This document shows positions 18,640-27,775 of a DNA stretch of 64,000 nt, piece by piece (position 1 is the stretch's first letter; each line of letters opens with the position of its first letter). The translations under genes were made by a program, and so were the position numbers. The notes beneath the pieces were generated by a model. It was not told the DNA's origin. It worked only from the letters and a program-made list of their open reading frames with translations, and searched no databases. This DNA comes from Mycobacterium sp. (lineage in GTDB: Bacteria > Actinomycetota > Actinomycetes > Mycobacteriales > Mycobacteriaceae): contig JAKFVT010000028.1 in assembly GCA_021732005.1 (NCBI GenBank), positions 30,136 through 94,135 on the forward strand, written 5' to 3'.

Positions 18640-18707
18640 CAAACCCTTCCGGCGCAGGTCACCGTGTCGCGTCGGCCTCCCACTGATACGGGCGTCGATC
18701 AGGCAAG

Positions 18708-19418
18708 ATGGTGCCCATGGACAGTAGTTCGGCCGCACCCCGGGTTCTGGTGGTCGATGACGATCCCGACGTGCTCGCATCGCTGGACCGCGGGCTTCGG
18801 CTCTCCGGATTCGAAGTGTCCACCGCCGTCGACGGTGCCGAAGCACTGCGGTCGGCCACCGAAACCAAACCCGACGCCATCATCCTCGACATCAACATGC
18901 CGGTGCTGGACGGCGTCAGCGTGGTGACCGCGCTGCGCGCGATGGACAACGACGTGCCGGTCTGCGTGCTCTCGGCGCGCAGTTCGGTCGACGACCGGGT
19001 CGCAGGCCTGGAAGCCGGGGCGGACGACTACCTGGTCAAACCGTTCGTCCTGGCCGAGCTGGTGGCCCGGGTCAAAGCACTGCTGCGCCGGCGGGGGGCG
19101 ACGGCCACATTCTCGTCGGAGACCATCCAGGTGGGCCCGCTGGAGGTCGACATCCCCGGCCGCCGCGCGAGGGTCAACGGCGTGGACGTCGACCTCACCA
19201 AGCGCGAGTTCGACCTGCTGGCCGTTCTCGCCGAGCACAAGACGGCGGTCCTGTCCCGCGCGCAGCTACTCGAGCTGGTGTGGGGCTACGACTTCGCCGC
19301 CGACACCAACGTGGTCGACGTCTTCATCGGTTACCTGCGCCGCAAGCTCGAGGCCGGCGGCGCACCCCGACTGCTGCACACCGTGCGCGGCGTCGGCTTC
19401 GTGTTGCGCACCCAGTGA
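18708..19418 (+). CDS. prrA: two-component response regulator PrrA
   Basis: 236 residues. Receiver domain with D17-D19 and phospho-acceptor D61 in [12 protein letters not shown], Lys in DDYLVKPF, and a C-terminal OmpR/PhoB winged helix ([30 protein letters not shown]). The sequence is nearly identical to my memory of M. tuberculosis PrrA from residue 12 on. PrrA is essential in M. tuberculosis and linked to early intracellular growth, respiration and nitrogen control. It forms an operon with prrB 7 bases downstream. Confidence 0.95.
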   Translation: MVPMDSSSAAPRVLVVDDDPDVLASLDRGLRLSGFEVSTAVDGAEALRSATETKPDAIILDINMPVLDGVSVVTALRAMDNDVPVCVLSARSSVDDRVAGLEAGADDYLVKPFVLAELVARVKALLRRRGATATFSSETIQVGPLEVDIPGRRARVNGVDVDLTKREFDLLAVLAEHKTAVLSRAQLLELVWGYDFAADTNVVDVFIGYLRRKLEAGGAPRLLHTVRGVGFVLRTQ

Positions 19419-19425
19419 CCGACAC

Positions 19426-20763
19426 GTGACGCTGCCGCGCATCTTCCGCCGCACGCCGTCGCTTCGCACCCGGGTGGCGTTCGCGACGGCGATCGGTGCT
19501 GCCATCGTCGTCACGATCGTCGGCGCCATCGTCTGGGTCGGGATCACCAACGACCGACTGGAGCGACTCGACCGACGACTCGACGAGGCGGCGGGCTTCG
19601 CCGTCCCCTTCGTGCCCCGCGGTCTCGACCAGATCCCGCCGTCACCCAACGACCAGGACGTGGTGATCACCGTCCGCCGCGGCGATCAGGTCCGGTCCAA
19701 CTCCGATGTCGTGTTGCCGCGGCTCAACTCCGACTACGGCACCGCCGAGGTCGACGGGGTTCGCTACCGGGTGCGCACGGTCGAACTCTCCTACCCGGAG
19801 GCCACCAGCCTGGAGGTGGGCGCCACCTTCGACGACACCATCGCCGACACCAACAACCTGCACCGCCGGGTGCTGATCATCTGTGTGTTCGCCGTCTGCG
19901 CCGCCGCGCTGCTGGGCTGGGCACTGGCCACCTTCGCGGTGCGGCCGCTGCGGCGGCTGGCCGCCCAGACCCGGGAGATCCAGGCCGGCGACAAGGCGCC
20001 CGACGTCGAGATCGGCGGCGCCACCGAGGCGGTGGAGATCGGCGAGGCGATCAAGGGTCTGCTGGAACGGATCTGGACCGAGCAGGACCGGACCCAGGCG
20101 GCACTCGCCTCGGCCCGCGACTTCGCCGCGGTGTCGGCCCACGAGCTGCGCACGCCCCTGACCGCGATGCGCACCAACCTCGAGGTGCTGACCACCCTGG
20201 AGGTGACCGACGAGCAGCGCGAGGAATTGCTCGGCGACGTCGTGCGTACCCAGAACCGGATCGAGGCGACCCTCGGTGCACTGGAACGCCTTGCCCAGGG
20301 CGAGCTTTCGACCGAAGCCGACCAGGTCCCGGTCGACATCACCGAGTTGCTCGACCGCGCCGCACACGATGCCATGCGGGTCTACCCAGACCTCGAGGTG
20401 ACGCTGGTGCCGTCACCGACCTGCATCATCATCGGCCTCCCCGCCGGCCTTCGGCTGGCGGTGGACAACGCGATCGCCAACGCGGTCAAACACGGTGGCG
20501 CGACGCGGGTGCAGCTCTCGGCGGTCAGCTCGCGCGACGGCGTGAACATCGCAATCGACGACAACGGCTCCGGCGTCCCGGAGTCGGAGCGCAAGGCGGT
20601 GTTCGAGCGCTTCGCCCGAGGGTCGACCGCGTCGCACTCCGGTTCCGGGCTCGGCCTGGCGCTGGTCGCACAGCAAGCCGAAATCCACGGCGGCACAGCC
20701 GTGTTGGACGACAGTCCGCTCGGTGGTGCGCGACTGATGCTGCGGCTGCCCGCACCCTCCTAG
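19426..20763 (+). CDS. prrB: sensor histidine kinase PrrB
   Basis: 445 residues, GTG start. Two membrane helices (about 15-40 and 148-170) flank an extracytoplasmic domain of about 105 residues. A HAMP segment, the H-box with phospho-accepting H239 in SAHELRTPLTAM, and the ATP-binding N, G1 (DDNGSGVP) and G2 (GSGLGLALV) boxes follow. Partner of PrrA. The stop overlaps the convergent SDR gene by 4 bases. Confidence 0.94.
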   Translation: MTLPRIFRRTPSLRTRVAFATAIGAAIVVTIVGAIVWVGITNDRLERLDRRLDEAAGFAVPFVPRGLDQIPPSPNDQDVVITVRRGDQVRSNSDVVLPRLNSDYGTAEVDGVRYRVRTVELSYPEATSLEVGATFDDTIADTNNLHRRVLIICVFAVCAAALLGWALATFAVRPLRRLAAQTREIQAGDKAPDVEIGGATEAVEIGEAIKGLLERIWTEQDRTQAALASARDFAAVSAHELRTPLTAMRTNLEVLTTLEVTDEQREELLGDVVRTQNRIEATLGALERLAQGELSTEADQVPVDITELLDRAAHDAMRVYPDLEVTLVPSPTCIIIGLPAGLRLAVDNAIANAVKHGGATRVQLSAVSSRDGVNIAIDDNGSGVPESERKAVFERFARGSTASHSGSGLGLALVAQQAEIHGGTAVLDDSPLGGARLMLRLPAPS

Positions 20764-21554
20764 GCCGCCGGGGTGGCCCCGCAGATCGCGTTGCCGCCGT
20801 CGATGATCAGCGTGGTGCCGGTGACGTAGGACGCCCCGGGTGTGGCCAGGAAGGCGACGCCGGCTGCCACCTCGTCGGCGGTGGCCGACCGTCCGATCGG
20901 GGTGGCCTTTCCGGCGGCGACCTCCGAGGGCAGCTGGGCGGCCGTCGCGATCCACCCCGGCAACACCAGGTTGGCGGTGATGCCGTTCTTGGCGTAATCG
21001 ACACTCATGGAACGCGTCATCCCCAGCATCGCGGCTTTGGCGGTGTGATACCCGACGTCGCCGGTGTAGGCGGTCAGCACTCCTGCCGTCGAACCGACAT
21101 GGACCACCCGGCCGTAGCCGCGTTCGACCATTCCGGGCAGGGCCGCCCGGGTGACGAAGAACGCGCTATCGAGATTGCGCCGCAAGGCAAGTGACCATTC
21201 CTCATCGGTCATCACCATCAGCGTGTTGGGCTCCTCGGGGCTGTTCACCGAGGCCAGACCGGCGTTGTTCACCAGGATGTCGAGCTTGCCGAACGCGATC
21301 TCGGTGGCCTCGACCAGGCCGTGCGCCGCGTTGCGGTCGAACAGGTCGGCGATGTGGGCCTGTGCCCGGATACCCTCAGCGGCGAGCTCCTCGGCGCGCT
21401 GGTACACCCGATCCGTGGTACCGGTCACCATCACCGCCGCACCCAGTTGGCCCAGCAGTCGCGCCGAGGCGAAGCCGATACCGAGCTCACTGCTCGATCC
21501 GGTGACCAGAGCCACCTGACCGCTCAGGTCGAACGCGCTTGGCGTAGCGGGCAT
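20760..21554 (-). CDS. short-chain dehydrogenase/reductase
   Basis: 264 residues, ATG with GGAGC 8 bases upstream. Rossmann motif TGSSSELGIG, NNAGLA, catalytic Ser in HVGSTAG, and YxxxK as YHTAK. The tail (VTGTTLIIDGGNAI) is typical of classical SDRs. It is divergent from the binding-protein operon, and the shared 153-base gap carries an 11-3-11 palindrome, so it probably belongs to the same regulon. Substrate unknown. Confidence 0.85.
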   Translation of the reverse strand: MPATPSAFDLSGQVALVTGSSSELGIGFASARLLGQLGAAVMVTGTTDRVYQRAEELAAEGIRAQAHIADLFDRNAAHGLVEATEIAFGKLDILVNNAGLASVNSPEEPNTLMVMTDEEWSLALRRNLDSAFFVTRAALPGMVERGYGRVVHVGSTAGVLTAYTGDVGYHTAKAAMLGMTRSMSVDYAKNGITANLVLPGWIATAAQLPSEVAAGKATPIGRSATADEVAAGVAFLATPGASYVTGTTLIIDGGNAICGATPAA

Positions 21555-21624
21555 TGCGCTTGCTCCCTCCGTAGTTCAGCTGTACGACGCCGACACTAGG
21601 GCGTCGCCGCGCACGTTTCTAGGT

Positions 21625-21649
21625 CGAACGTCCAAAAGTTGGACGTTCG
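21625..21649. promoter_or_regulatory. 11-3-11 perfect palindromic operator
   Basis: Arms CGAACGTCCAA and TTGGACGTTCG flank AAG. It lies between the divergent SDR (start 21554) and binding-protein (start 21708) genes. The TetR regulator encoded second in the right-hand operon is the obvious candidate binder (inference). Confidence 0.75.
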
Positions 21650-21707
21650 TACAAGGTAGTAACCGTCATGTCACACAGTGGAAATCAGCCGACCTGAGAC
21701 TTGCCCG

Positions 21708-23270
21708 ATGAAACTCACGTCGGGATTCGCACCGCTGGCGCTCGTCGCGCTGCTGCTCGCCGGGACGGCATGTTCAGGAAAGACCAACAGCACCAACAAC
21801 ACTGCCGCTTCGGCATCGACGGTGCGCACTCCGCTGATGTCGGACCCGCCGCCGCTGGACCCCGACACGTTCTATCAGCCCGAGGGCCTGCTGATCATGA
21901 CCTCGACCTACCAGGGGCTACTGCAGTACGCGCCTGGCACGACGAAGATCGCACCGTTGCTGGCCACCAAGTGGGACGTCACCCCGGACGGACTGACATA
22001 CACCTTCACCCTGCGGGACGGCGTCAAGTTCGCCGACGGCACCCCGTTCGACTCCGCGGCCGCCAAGGCCAGCTTCCAGCGGCGGATCGACATGAACGCC
22101 GGTCCGGCCTACATGCTCGCCGACGTCAAGGACATGCAGACGCCGGATTCGCGCACCTTCGTGGTCACCCTCACCAAACCCGTTGCACCCTTTCTGGATT
22201 ACCTCGCATCTCCGTACGGCCCGTTGATGACCAGCCCGACCGCCGTCGCGCAGCACGCCACCGGCAACGACCACGCCTCCGCGTGGCTGGCCTCGCACAC
22301 CGCGGGGACCGGTCCCTACGAGCTGACCGACGCGGTGCAGGCCAGCCACTACACGATGAGCGCGAACAAGAACTACTGGGGCCCGGCCCCGCAGATCACC
22401 TCGGTGCAGATGCCGGTGGTGACCGCCTCCGCGGTACAGCGCCTGCAACTCGGCAACGGCGAGCTCGACATGATCCTGCACGGGCTGTCCAAGGGCGACT
22501 ACGAAGCCCTGGCCACCGGTCCCGACACCGAGGTGTTGCAGCAGAATGCCCTGATCAAGACCATGGTCATGGTGAATCCGGCGTCGGCGGTGTTCGCCTC
22601 GAAAGACGCCCGAGCGGCATTGTCCGCCGCACTCGACCAGAAGGCCTTGACCACACAGGTTTTCGGTGCGCAGGGATCGCCGTCCACGCAGTTCTACCCG
22701 ATCGGGATGATGCCGGACGGGGCGGTACCCGACACGCACATCTATGATCCGTCGAAACTCGCCGCGCTCGGCAAAAACGGCGGTGACGTCTCCATCGGCT
22801 ACCCATCCGGCGACAGCAGCCTGCAAGACCTGGCCAACCAGACCCAGGTGATCCTGCAGACCGCGGGCTTCAAGGCGACGGTCCGCGACTTCCCGTCGGC
22901 ACAGCTGTTCGCACTGCCACAAAACCCGGACCAGCGCCCTGACCTGTTCGCGGAGTCGTGGAATCCTGATGCCGCGCACCCCGATACCTTCTCGCGGATC
23001 TACCAGTACACCAACGCACCGGTCAACATCCAGGGCTGCTCAGTGCCGGAGGCCGACAAGCTCCTCGACGCCGGCAGTGCCGAACCCGACCCGACGAAAT
23101 CGCAGGCACTGTACGTCGAGGCAGCCAAGGCCTACCGCGACTCGCTCTGCTGGATCAACCTGACCGACCTGCACAACACGGTTGCGGCACGCAAGGGCTA
23201 CTCCGGGTGGCAGAGCCAGCCGGCCTGGATGTGGGACACCGACTTCTCCACCCTCAAGCACCAGGGATGA
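21708..23270 (+). CDS. SBP_bac_5 family solute-binding lipoprotein (peptide/opine/nickel type)
   Basis: 520 residues. The lipoprotein signal has hydrophobic core LALVALLLAG and lipobox LAGTAC. The mature protein shows the family pattern YQGLLQYAPGTTKIAPLLATKW and TYTFTLRDGVKFADGTPFD near the N-terminus. SBP_bac_5 proteins bind oligopeptides, opines, glutathione or nickel at the cell surface and deliver them to DppBCDF-like permeases. No permease or ATPase gene adjoins it, so it is an orphan here. It overlaps the TetR gene (ATGA) and precedes two ureohydrolases. Confidence 0.88.
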   Translation: MKLTSGFAPLALVALLLAGTACSGKTNSTNNTAASASTVRTPLMSDPPPLDPDTFYQPEGLLIMTSTYQGLLQYAPGTTKIAPLLATKWDVTPDGLTYTFTLRDGVKFADGTPFDSAAAKASFQRRIDMNAGPAYMLADVKDMQTPDSRTFVVTLTKPVAPFLDYLASPYGPLMTSPTAVAQHATGNDHASAWLASHTAGTGPYELTDAVQASHYTMSANKNYWGPAPQITSVQMPVVTASAVQRLQLGNGELDMILHGLSKGDYEALATGPDTEVLQQNALIKTMVMVNPASAVFASKDARAALSAALDQKALTTQVFGAQGSPSTQFYPIGMMPDGAVPDTHIYDPSKLAALGKNGGDVSIGYPSGDSSLQDLANQTQVILQTAGFKATVRDFPSAQLFALPQNPDQRPDLFAESWNPDAAHPDTFSRIYQYTNAPVNIQGCSVPEADKLLDAGSAEPDPTKSQALYVEAAKAYRDSLCWINLTDLHNTVAARKGYSGWQSQPAWMWDTDFSTLKHQG

Positions 23271-23869
23271 CGGCTGGCACCACCGCTCGCGGTGCAGCGC
23301 GCCGGACCGAGATCATCGACGCCGCAATCGAAGTGATGGCGCAGGTCGGTCTGGCCGGACTCTCGATGCGCCTGGTGGCCAACCAGGCCAAGATCCCGCT
23401 GGGTGCGCTGAGCTATTACTTCGACGACAAGTCCGATCTGATCGCGCAGTCGTTCGCGCAGTTGTCGGATCGCGAGATCGACCGGGTCGTCGCCACGGCG
23501 GAGCGGCTCGAGCCGTCCATGCCTGCCGAACAACTCGCCGATCTGGTCGCCGACATGATCATCGACGGATTCAGCTCACCGCCCGGGGCGATCGTCACCC
23601 GCTACGAACTGGTCACCGAGGCCAGCCGAGACGAACGCCTGCGCCCGATGTTCGAAGCCTGGTACGCAGCAATGATTCCCGCGCTCAGCAGGCTTTTTCG
23701 CGACATCGGTTCGGGCCAGCCTGAGCTCGACTCGCGCACCGTGATGGCGGTGATGGCCGGCCTGGAAATCGACAACCTCTACCGCCCGCTGGGCCCGGTG
23801 GACAAGCGCCGAATCCGGGCCACCCTGCGCCACGTATTCACAGCAGTGATCGCACTGCACAAGATCTGA
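23267..23869 (+). CDS. TetR-family regulator of the binding-protein/ureohydrolase operon
   Basis: 200 residues. The ATG overlaps the binding-protein stop (ATGA); the frame upstream belongs to the shadow of that gene. HTH: RRTEIIDAAIEVMAQVG, LSMRLVANQAKIPLGALSYYF, DDKSDLI. Its position as the second cistron and the palindrome at 21625-21649 suggest autoregulation together with the divergent SDR. The effector is probably the imported compound or a breakdown product (inference). Confidence 0.85.
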   Translation: MTAGTTARGAARRTEIIDAAIEVMAQVGLAGLSMRLVANQAKIPLGALSYYFDDKSDLIAQSFAQLSDREIDRVVATAERLEPSMPAEQLADLVADMIIDGFSSPPGAIVTRYELVTEASRDERLRPMFEAWYAAMIPALSRLFRDIGSGQPELDSRTVMAVMAGLEIDNLYRPLGPVDKRRIRATLRHVFTAVIALHKI

Positions 23870-23888
23870 GCAACGAGAGGCAGTACAT

Positions 23889-24983
23889 ATGGCAGGCGTC
23901 CTGTTCGGTCCGGACATCACCTTTCTCGGCGTCCCCCGATGTGACCTCACCGACGAATCCAGTTATGCCGACGCCGATATCGTCATCCTCGGCGCCCCGC
24001 TGGACGGCGGCACCAGCTACCGTTCCGGCGCCCGGTTCGGGCCGTCGGCATTGCGTCAGGCGTGTTACCTGCCGCAGGACGGCTCCCGTCCCAGCCTCGC
24101 TCTGCGTGTCGACGGCCTCAAAGACCTGCGCGTCTACGACGCCGGCGACGTGATGATCTACAGCGGCGACATCGAGCAGGCCGTGACGATGATCGAGGAC
24201 GACGTCTACAAGATCACCGCCGCGGGCGCCATCCCGATCGTCCTCGGCGGTGACCACACCATCGCCTGGCCGGACCACACCGGGGTCGCGCGCCACTACG
24301 GGTTCGGCAAGGTCTCGATGATCCATTTCGACGCCCACGCCGACACCGGCGACATTCTCAACGGGTCTCTCGTCGGCCACGGCACCCCGATGCGCAGGCT
24401 CATCGAATCCGGTGCTCTGCGGGGAGATCGCTTCCTGCAGCTGGGATTGCGCGGGTACTGGCCGGACGAGCCCGTACTGCAGTGGATGGCAGCGAACGGC
24501 CTGCGGTCCTATGAGATGACCGAGATCGTCGCCAGGGGCCTGGAGCCCTGCCTGACGGAGGCGTTCGAGATCGCCACCACCGACTGCGAGGGGGTGTTCA
24601 TCTCCGTCGACATCGACGTGTGCGATCCCGGCCACGCCCCCGGAACGGGAACACCCGAGCCGGGCGGCTTCTCGGCCCGCGAACTGCTCGACGCCGTGCG
24701 GCGCATCTGTTACGAGTTGCCCGTCGTCGGGGTGGACGTGGTCGAGGTGGCGCCACCCTACGACCACGCCGACATCACCGCATTGCTCGGTAATCGTGTT
24801 GTCCTGGAGGTTATCTCCGCGATCGCCCGCCGCCGCAAGGACAGGGCTAGCGGCACCACCTGGGATCCGATGCAACCGTTGCTCGCCGGCCGCGAGGCCG
24901 ACGAACAGCTTCGACTGATCACCGAGGGCGAAGAAGCGCGCCGCCGCGGTGACGGCGGGGCCCGACCACACCACCACCACTGA
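23889..24983 (+). CDS. ureohydrolase (agmatinase/guanidino-compound hydrolase family), paralogue 1
   Basis: 364 residues; ATG with GAGAGG 10 bases upstream. All dinuclear-metal ligands are present: H123 in GGDHT, D148/H150/D152 in HFDAHAD, D241 and D243 in SVDIDVCDP. The family hydrolyses a guanidino group to urea and an amine (agmatinase, guanidinobutyrase, guanidinopropionase, guanidine hydrolase). It is about 45 residues longer than the downstream paralogue, with a charged extension (RKDRASGTTWDPMQP) ending in four consecutive histidines that may bind metal. Its TGA overlaps the ATG of the next ureohydrolase (TGATG). Confidence 0.88.
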   Translation: MAGVLFGPDITFLGVPRCDLTDESSYADADIVILGAPLDGGTSYRSGARFGPSALRQACYLPQDGSRPSLALRVDGLKDLRVYDAGDVMIYSGDIEQAVTMIEDDVYKITAAGAIPIVLGGDHTIAWPDHTGVARHYGFGKVSMIHFDAHADTGDILNGSLVGHGTPMRRLIESGALRGDRFLQLGLRGYWPDEPVLQWMAANGLRSYEMTEIVARGLEPCLTEAFEIATTDCEGVFISVDIDVCDPGHAPGTGTPEPGGFSARELLDAVRRICYELPVVGVDVVEVAPPYDHADITALLGNRVVLEVISAIARRRKDRASGTTWDPMQPLLAGREADEQLRLITEGEEARRRGDGGARPHHHH

Positions 24984-25933
24984 TGTCCGAGACACCCATC
25001 GGCGCCACGCCGTCGACCCAGGTCCCCCGCTATGCGGGCAAGGGCACCTTCGCGCGGATCGCCGACATCCACGAGGTGGCCGACTACGACATCGCGGTGG
25101 TGGGTCTGCCGTTCGACGGCGGCACCTCCTACCGGCCGGGTGCGCGGTTCGGCCCGATGGCGGTGCGCCAGGCGGCGCGTACCCTGCGTCCCGGCTATCA
25201 CGTCGAATTCGGTGTCGCCCCGCTGGAGCAGGTGCAGGTCGTCGACGCCGGAGACGTGACCATCACGCCGTTCGACATCGCGGAAGCCTGCACGCAGATC
25301 GAGAACGGTATGCGCGACATCATCGGCCAGCGGGAGCGCAGGTTCGTCGCGATCGGCGGTGACCACACCGTCGCACTGCCGAATCTTCGCGCGCTGCATG
25401 CCTTCCACGGGCCGCTGGCACTCGTGCATTTCGACGCCCACCTCGACACCTGGGACACCTACTTCAAGGCACCGGTCACCCACGGCACCCCGTTCCGCCG
25501 GGCGTTCGAGGAAGGCCTTCTCATCGAGGACCACTCGATCCACGTCGGCATCCGCGGCCCGATCTATGACCGGATGGACCTCGAGGACGACGCCCGGATG
25601 GGATTCCGGATCATCCGGGCCGGCGACCTCGACGTGATGGGCGTCGAGGCTGCCGTCGACGTCGTCGCCCGGCGGGTCGACGACCTGCCGGTGTACCTCT
25701 CGATCGACATCGATGTCCTCGATCCCGCCTTCGCGCCTGGCACCGGCACTCCCGAATCCGGTGGGCTGACGTCCCGGGAACTCCTGCGAATGCTGCGCCG
25801 CCTCAACGGGATCAACGTCGTCGGGGCGGACGTCGTGGAAGTCGCGCCCGCCTACGACCACGCCGAGATCACGTCGATCGCCGCCGCGACGGTGGTCTTC
25901 GATCTGCTGAGTCTGATCGTCGCCAACAGCTGA
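24983..25933 (+). CDS. ureohydrolase (agmatinase/guanidino-compound hydrolase family), paralogue 2
   Basis: 316 residues. Metal ligands H128 in GGDHT, D151/H153/D155 in HFDAHLD, D242 and D244 in SIDIDVLDP, with FDGGTSYRPGARFGP at the N-terminal glycine loop. Translation is coupled to paralogue 1 by one shared base. Because both copies keep complete metal sites, they may form a mixed oligomer or act on two guanidino substrates. Arginase is less likely, since the signature FDGGTSYRPGAR is the agmatinase-type one. Confidence 0.88.
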   Translation: MSETPIGATPSTQVPRYAGKGTFARIADIHEVADYDIAVVGLPFDGGTSYRPGARFGPMAVRQAARTLRPGYHVEFGVAPLEQVQVVDAGDVTITPFDIAEACTQIENGMRDIIGQRERRFVAIGGDHTVALPNLRALHAFHGPLALVHFDAHLDTWDTYFKAPVTHGTPFRRAFEEGLLIEDHSIHVGIRGPIYDRMDLEDDARMGFRIIRAGDLDVMGVEAAVDVVARRVDDLPVYLSIDIDVLDPAFAPGTGTPESGGLTSRELLRMLRRLNGINVVGADVVEVAPAYDHAEITSIAAATVVFDLLSLIVANS

Positions 25934-25936
25934 TCG

Positions 25937-26701
25937 TCAGACCGAGTCGGGAACGTAAGTCCTTTGCGCCCACTGGAATACCTGCCAGGCGGCGACCTCG
26001 TCGAACATGTCGTGCACCCGCCGGGCGGCCTCGGCTCCGATCGGCTTGGCGTCGCGGGCCTTCACCTGGACCTCCGCGCTGCGCTCCATCATCAGGAAGT
26101 ACCCGACCGCTGCGTCGACACTGCCACCGACGGTCAGCAGCCCGTGGTTGCGCAGGATCGCGGCTCTGGCTCCCCCGAGGGTGGCCGCGATGCGCTTGCC
26201 GCCGTCGGTCGAGGAGATGTTGACCTCCTCGTCGTCGAAGATCTCCTGATCGCCGAAGAACGCGCAAGCCTCCTGCGAAATCGGGGCAAGCAGGGTGACC
26301 ATCGCCGAAAACGGTGTGCCGTAAGGGGTATGGCAATGTGCGGCGGCAACGACGTCGGGGCGGGCCTCGTGCAGCGGGGCGTGGATGTAGTAGGCGGCCA
26401 CATTGATCTGGGCCCCGTCGTTGGTCTGGCCCCCGTCGACCGTCCCGTCGGCATGAACCAGCACCAGATCGTCGGGGGTCATGAACCGGAACGGCACCCC
26501 GTAGCGGCCCAACCAGAAGGACTCGGACTGCTCCGGGTCGCGCGCCGAGATGTGCCCGTCGCCCAGCGAACCCCAGCCCATGGCGCCGAACACCCGGTAC
26601 GCGAGCGCCAGGCGCCGCTTGCGGTGCTCTCTCAGTTCGGCGGGATCGGTGATCACCGGTTCGCCGGCGTACGGGTCGAGAAAATTGCTCGGGTCAGTCA
26701 C
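25937..26701 (-). CDS. class II aldolase/adducin-family protein
   Basis: 254 residues from GTG at 26701 (TTG at 26716 is an alternative). Metal-binding His pair in AAHCHTPYGTPF, the early helix with WGSLGDGHISARDP, and the distal RNHGLLTVGG are the usual class II aldolase landmarks. Relatives cleave sugar phosphates such as fuculose 1-phosphate or act on small hydroxy acids. It converges on the ureohydrolase operon (3 bases between stops) and is divergent from a 2-hydroxyacid dehydrogenase. The substrate is unknown. Confidence 0.82.
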   Translation of the reverse strand: MTDPSNFLDPYAGEPVITDPAELREHRKRRLALAYRVFGAMGWGSLGDGHISARDPEQSESFWLGRYGVPFRFMTPDDLVLVHADGTVDGGQTNDGAQINVAAYYIHAPLHEARPDVVAAAHCHTPYGTPFSAMVTLLAPISQEACAFFGDQEIFDDEEVNISSTDGGKRIAATLGGARAAILRNHGLLTVGGSVDAAVGYFLMMERSAEVQVKARDAKPIGAEAARRVHDMFDEVAAWQVFQWAQRTYVPDSV

Positions 26702-26721
26702 GATGGTCCTGTTCAATGGCT

Positions 26722-26740
26722 TTCAAATACGATATCGAAA
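26722..26740. promoter_or_regulatory. imperfect inverted repeat with a TATCGAAA half-site
   Basis: The right arm TATCGAAA (26733-26740) is identical to an arm of the perfect palindrome at 27776-27794. The left arm TTCAAATA matches the expected TTTCGATA at only 5 of 8 positions. It sits in the 78-base divergent promoter of the aldolase and hydroxyacid dehydrogenase genes. Confidence 0.4.
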
Positions 26741-26779
26741 TTGTTCGCCTGCGTCGCGGTGAGCCGAACGGAGCAGAGT

Positions 26780-27748
26780 TTGTCGAGTCGTCCCCGGGTC
26801 CTGGTCATCGCCGAACCCGACCCCCTGCCGTCCCCGCCGCTTGCACTGATCCCACCTGACGTCGACGTCGTCGAGGTGCGCGGAACACCCACCGGAGACC
26901 AGCTCGCCGGAGTCGAGGTGCTGTACGTGTGGGACCACCGCTTCGCCGATCTGCCGCCGGTGCTGCGCAGCGCCGACCGGCTGCGCTGGGTGCACGCCGC
27001 GTCGGTGGGCGTCAACCGGCTGATCTGCCCAGAACTCGCCCAGCACCAAGTCACGCTGACCAACTCGCGCGGCGTCTTCGACACCTCGATCGCCGAGTGG
27101 GTGCTCGCCGCCGTGCTCAGCTTCGTCAAAGGGCTACCCCGCTCCCTCGCACTGCAGCGCGAGCACACCTGGCACTACCGCACGACCGGCCGGCTGGCCG
27201 GTAAGCGAGCCGCCGTCATCGGCACCGGTTCGATCGGGCGAGCCATCGCCGACCGGCTGAACAGGCTCGATGTCCAGGTAACGCTGGTCGGCCGAACTCC
27301 GAGTGAGGACCCGAGCTTCGGTGCGGTCCGAGGATCCGGCGAACTGACCGCGGTGGCGGCCGAGGTCGACATCCTGGTCGCCGCGGTGCCGCTGACCGCG
27401 GCCACCACCGGGCTGATCGACGCGGAGGTGCTCGCCGCGCTGGGGCCGGCCGGCTTCGTGGTCAACGTCGGGCGAGGACCCACGGTGATCGAGGCCGAGC
27501 TCGTCGAGGCGTTGCGGGCGGGCGCCATCGCCGGGGCCGCGCTCGACGTGTTCGAGGTCGAGCCGCTGCCCGCGGACTCGCCGCTGTGGTCGATGCCGGG
27601 CGTCCTGGTGTCGCCGCACATGTCCGGCGATTACGTGGGGTTCGAGATCGACATGATGGGCGTGTTCGTCGACAACCTCGGGCGCTGGCTGCGCGGCGAG
27701 CAGCTGGACAACATCGTCGATCCGGGCTTCGGATACGTGCGGGGCTGA
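26780..27748 (+). CDS. D-2-hydroxyacid dehydrogenase family protein
   Basis: 322 residues from TTG, chosen for the GGAG 6 bases upstream; the open frame further left is antisense to the aldolase. NAD-binding GTGSIGRAIADRL, substrate-side SRGVFDTSIAEW, PLTAATTGLI, NVGRGPTVIE with the catalytic Arg region, and the catalytic His in SPHMSGDY. It should reduce a 2-keto acid or oxidise a D-2-hydroxy acid with NAD(P). It opens the five-gene plus-strand block that ends with the TetR at 30113. Confidence 0.86.
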   Translation: MSSRPRVLVIAEPDPLPSPPLALIPPDVDVVEVRGTPTGDQLAGVEVLYVWDHRFADLPPVLRSADRLRWVHAASVGVNRLICPELAQHQVTLTNSRGVFDTSIAEWVLAAVLSFVKGLPRSLALQREHTWHYRTTGRLAGKRAAVIGTGSIGRAIADRLNRLDVQVTLVGRTPSEDPSFGAVRGSGELTAVAAEVDILVAAVPLTAATTGLIDAEVLAALGPAGFVVNVGRGPTVIEAELVEALRAGAIAGAALDVFEVEPLPADSPLWSMPGVLVSPHMSGDYVGFEIDMMGVFVDNLGRWLRGEQLDNIVDPGFGYVRG

Positions 27749-27775
27749 CCGTGTTTCGGATGCGAGACCCAGCTG

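Noticed and set aside
25964..26779. Upstream extension of the 2-hydroxyacid dehydrogenase frame
   Set aside because: It is antisense to the aldolase gene; the TTG at 26780 with GGAG before it is the plausible start.
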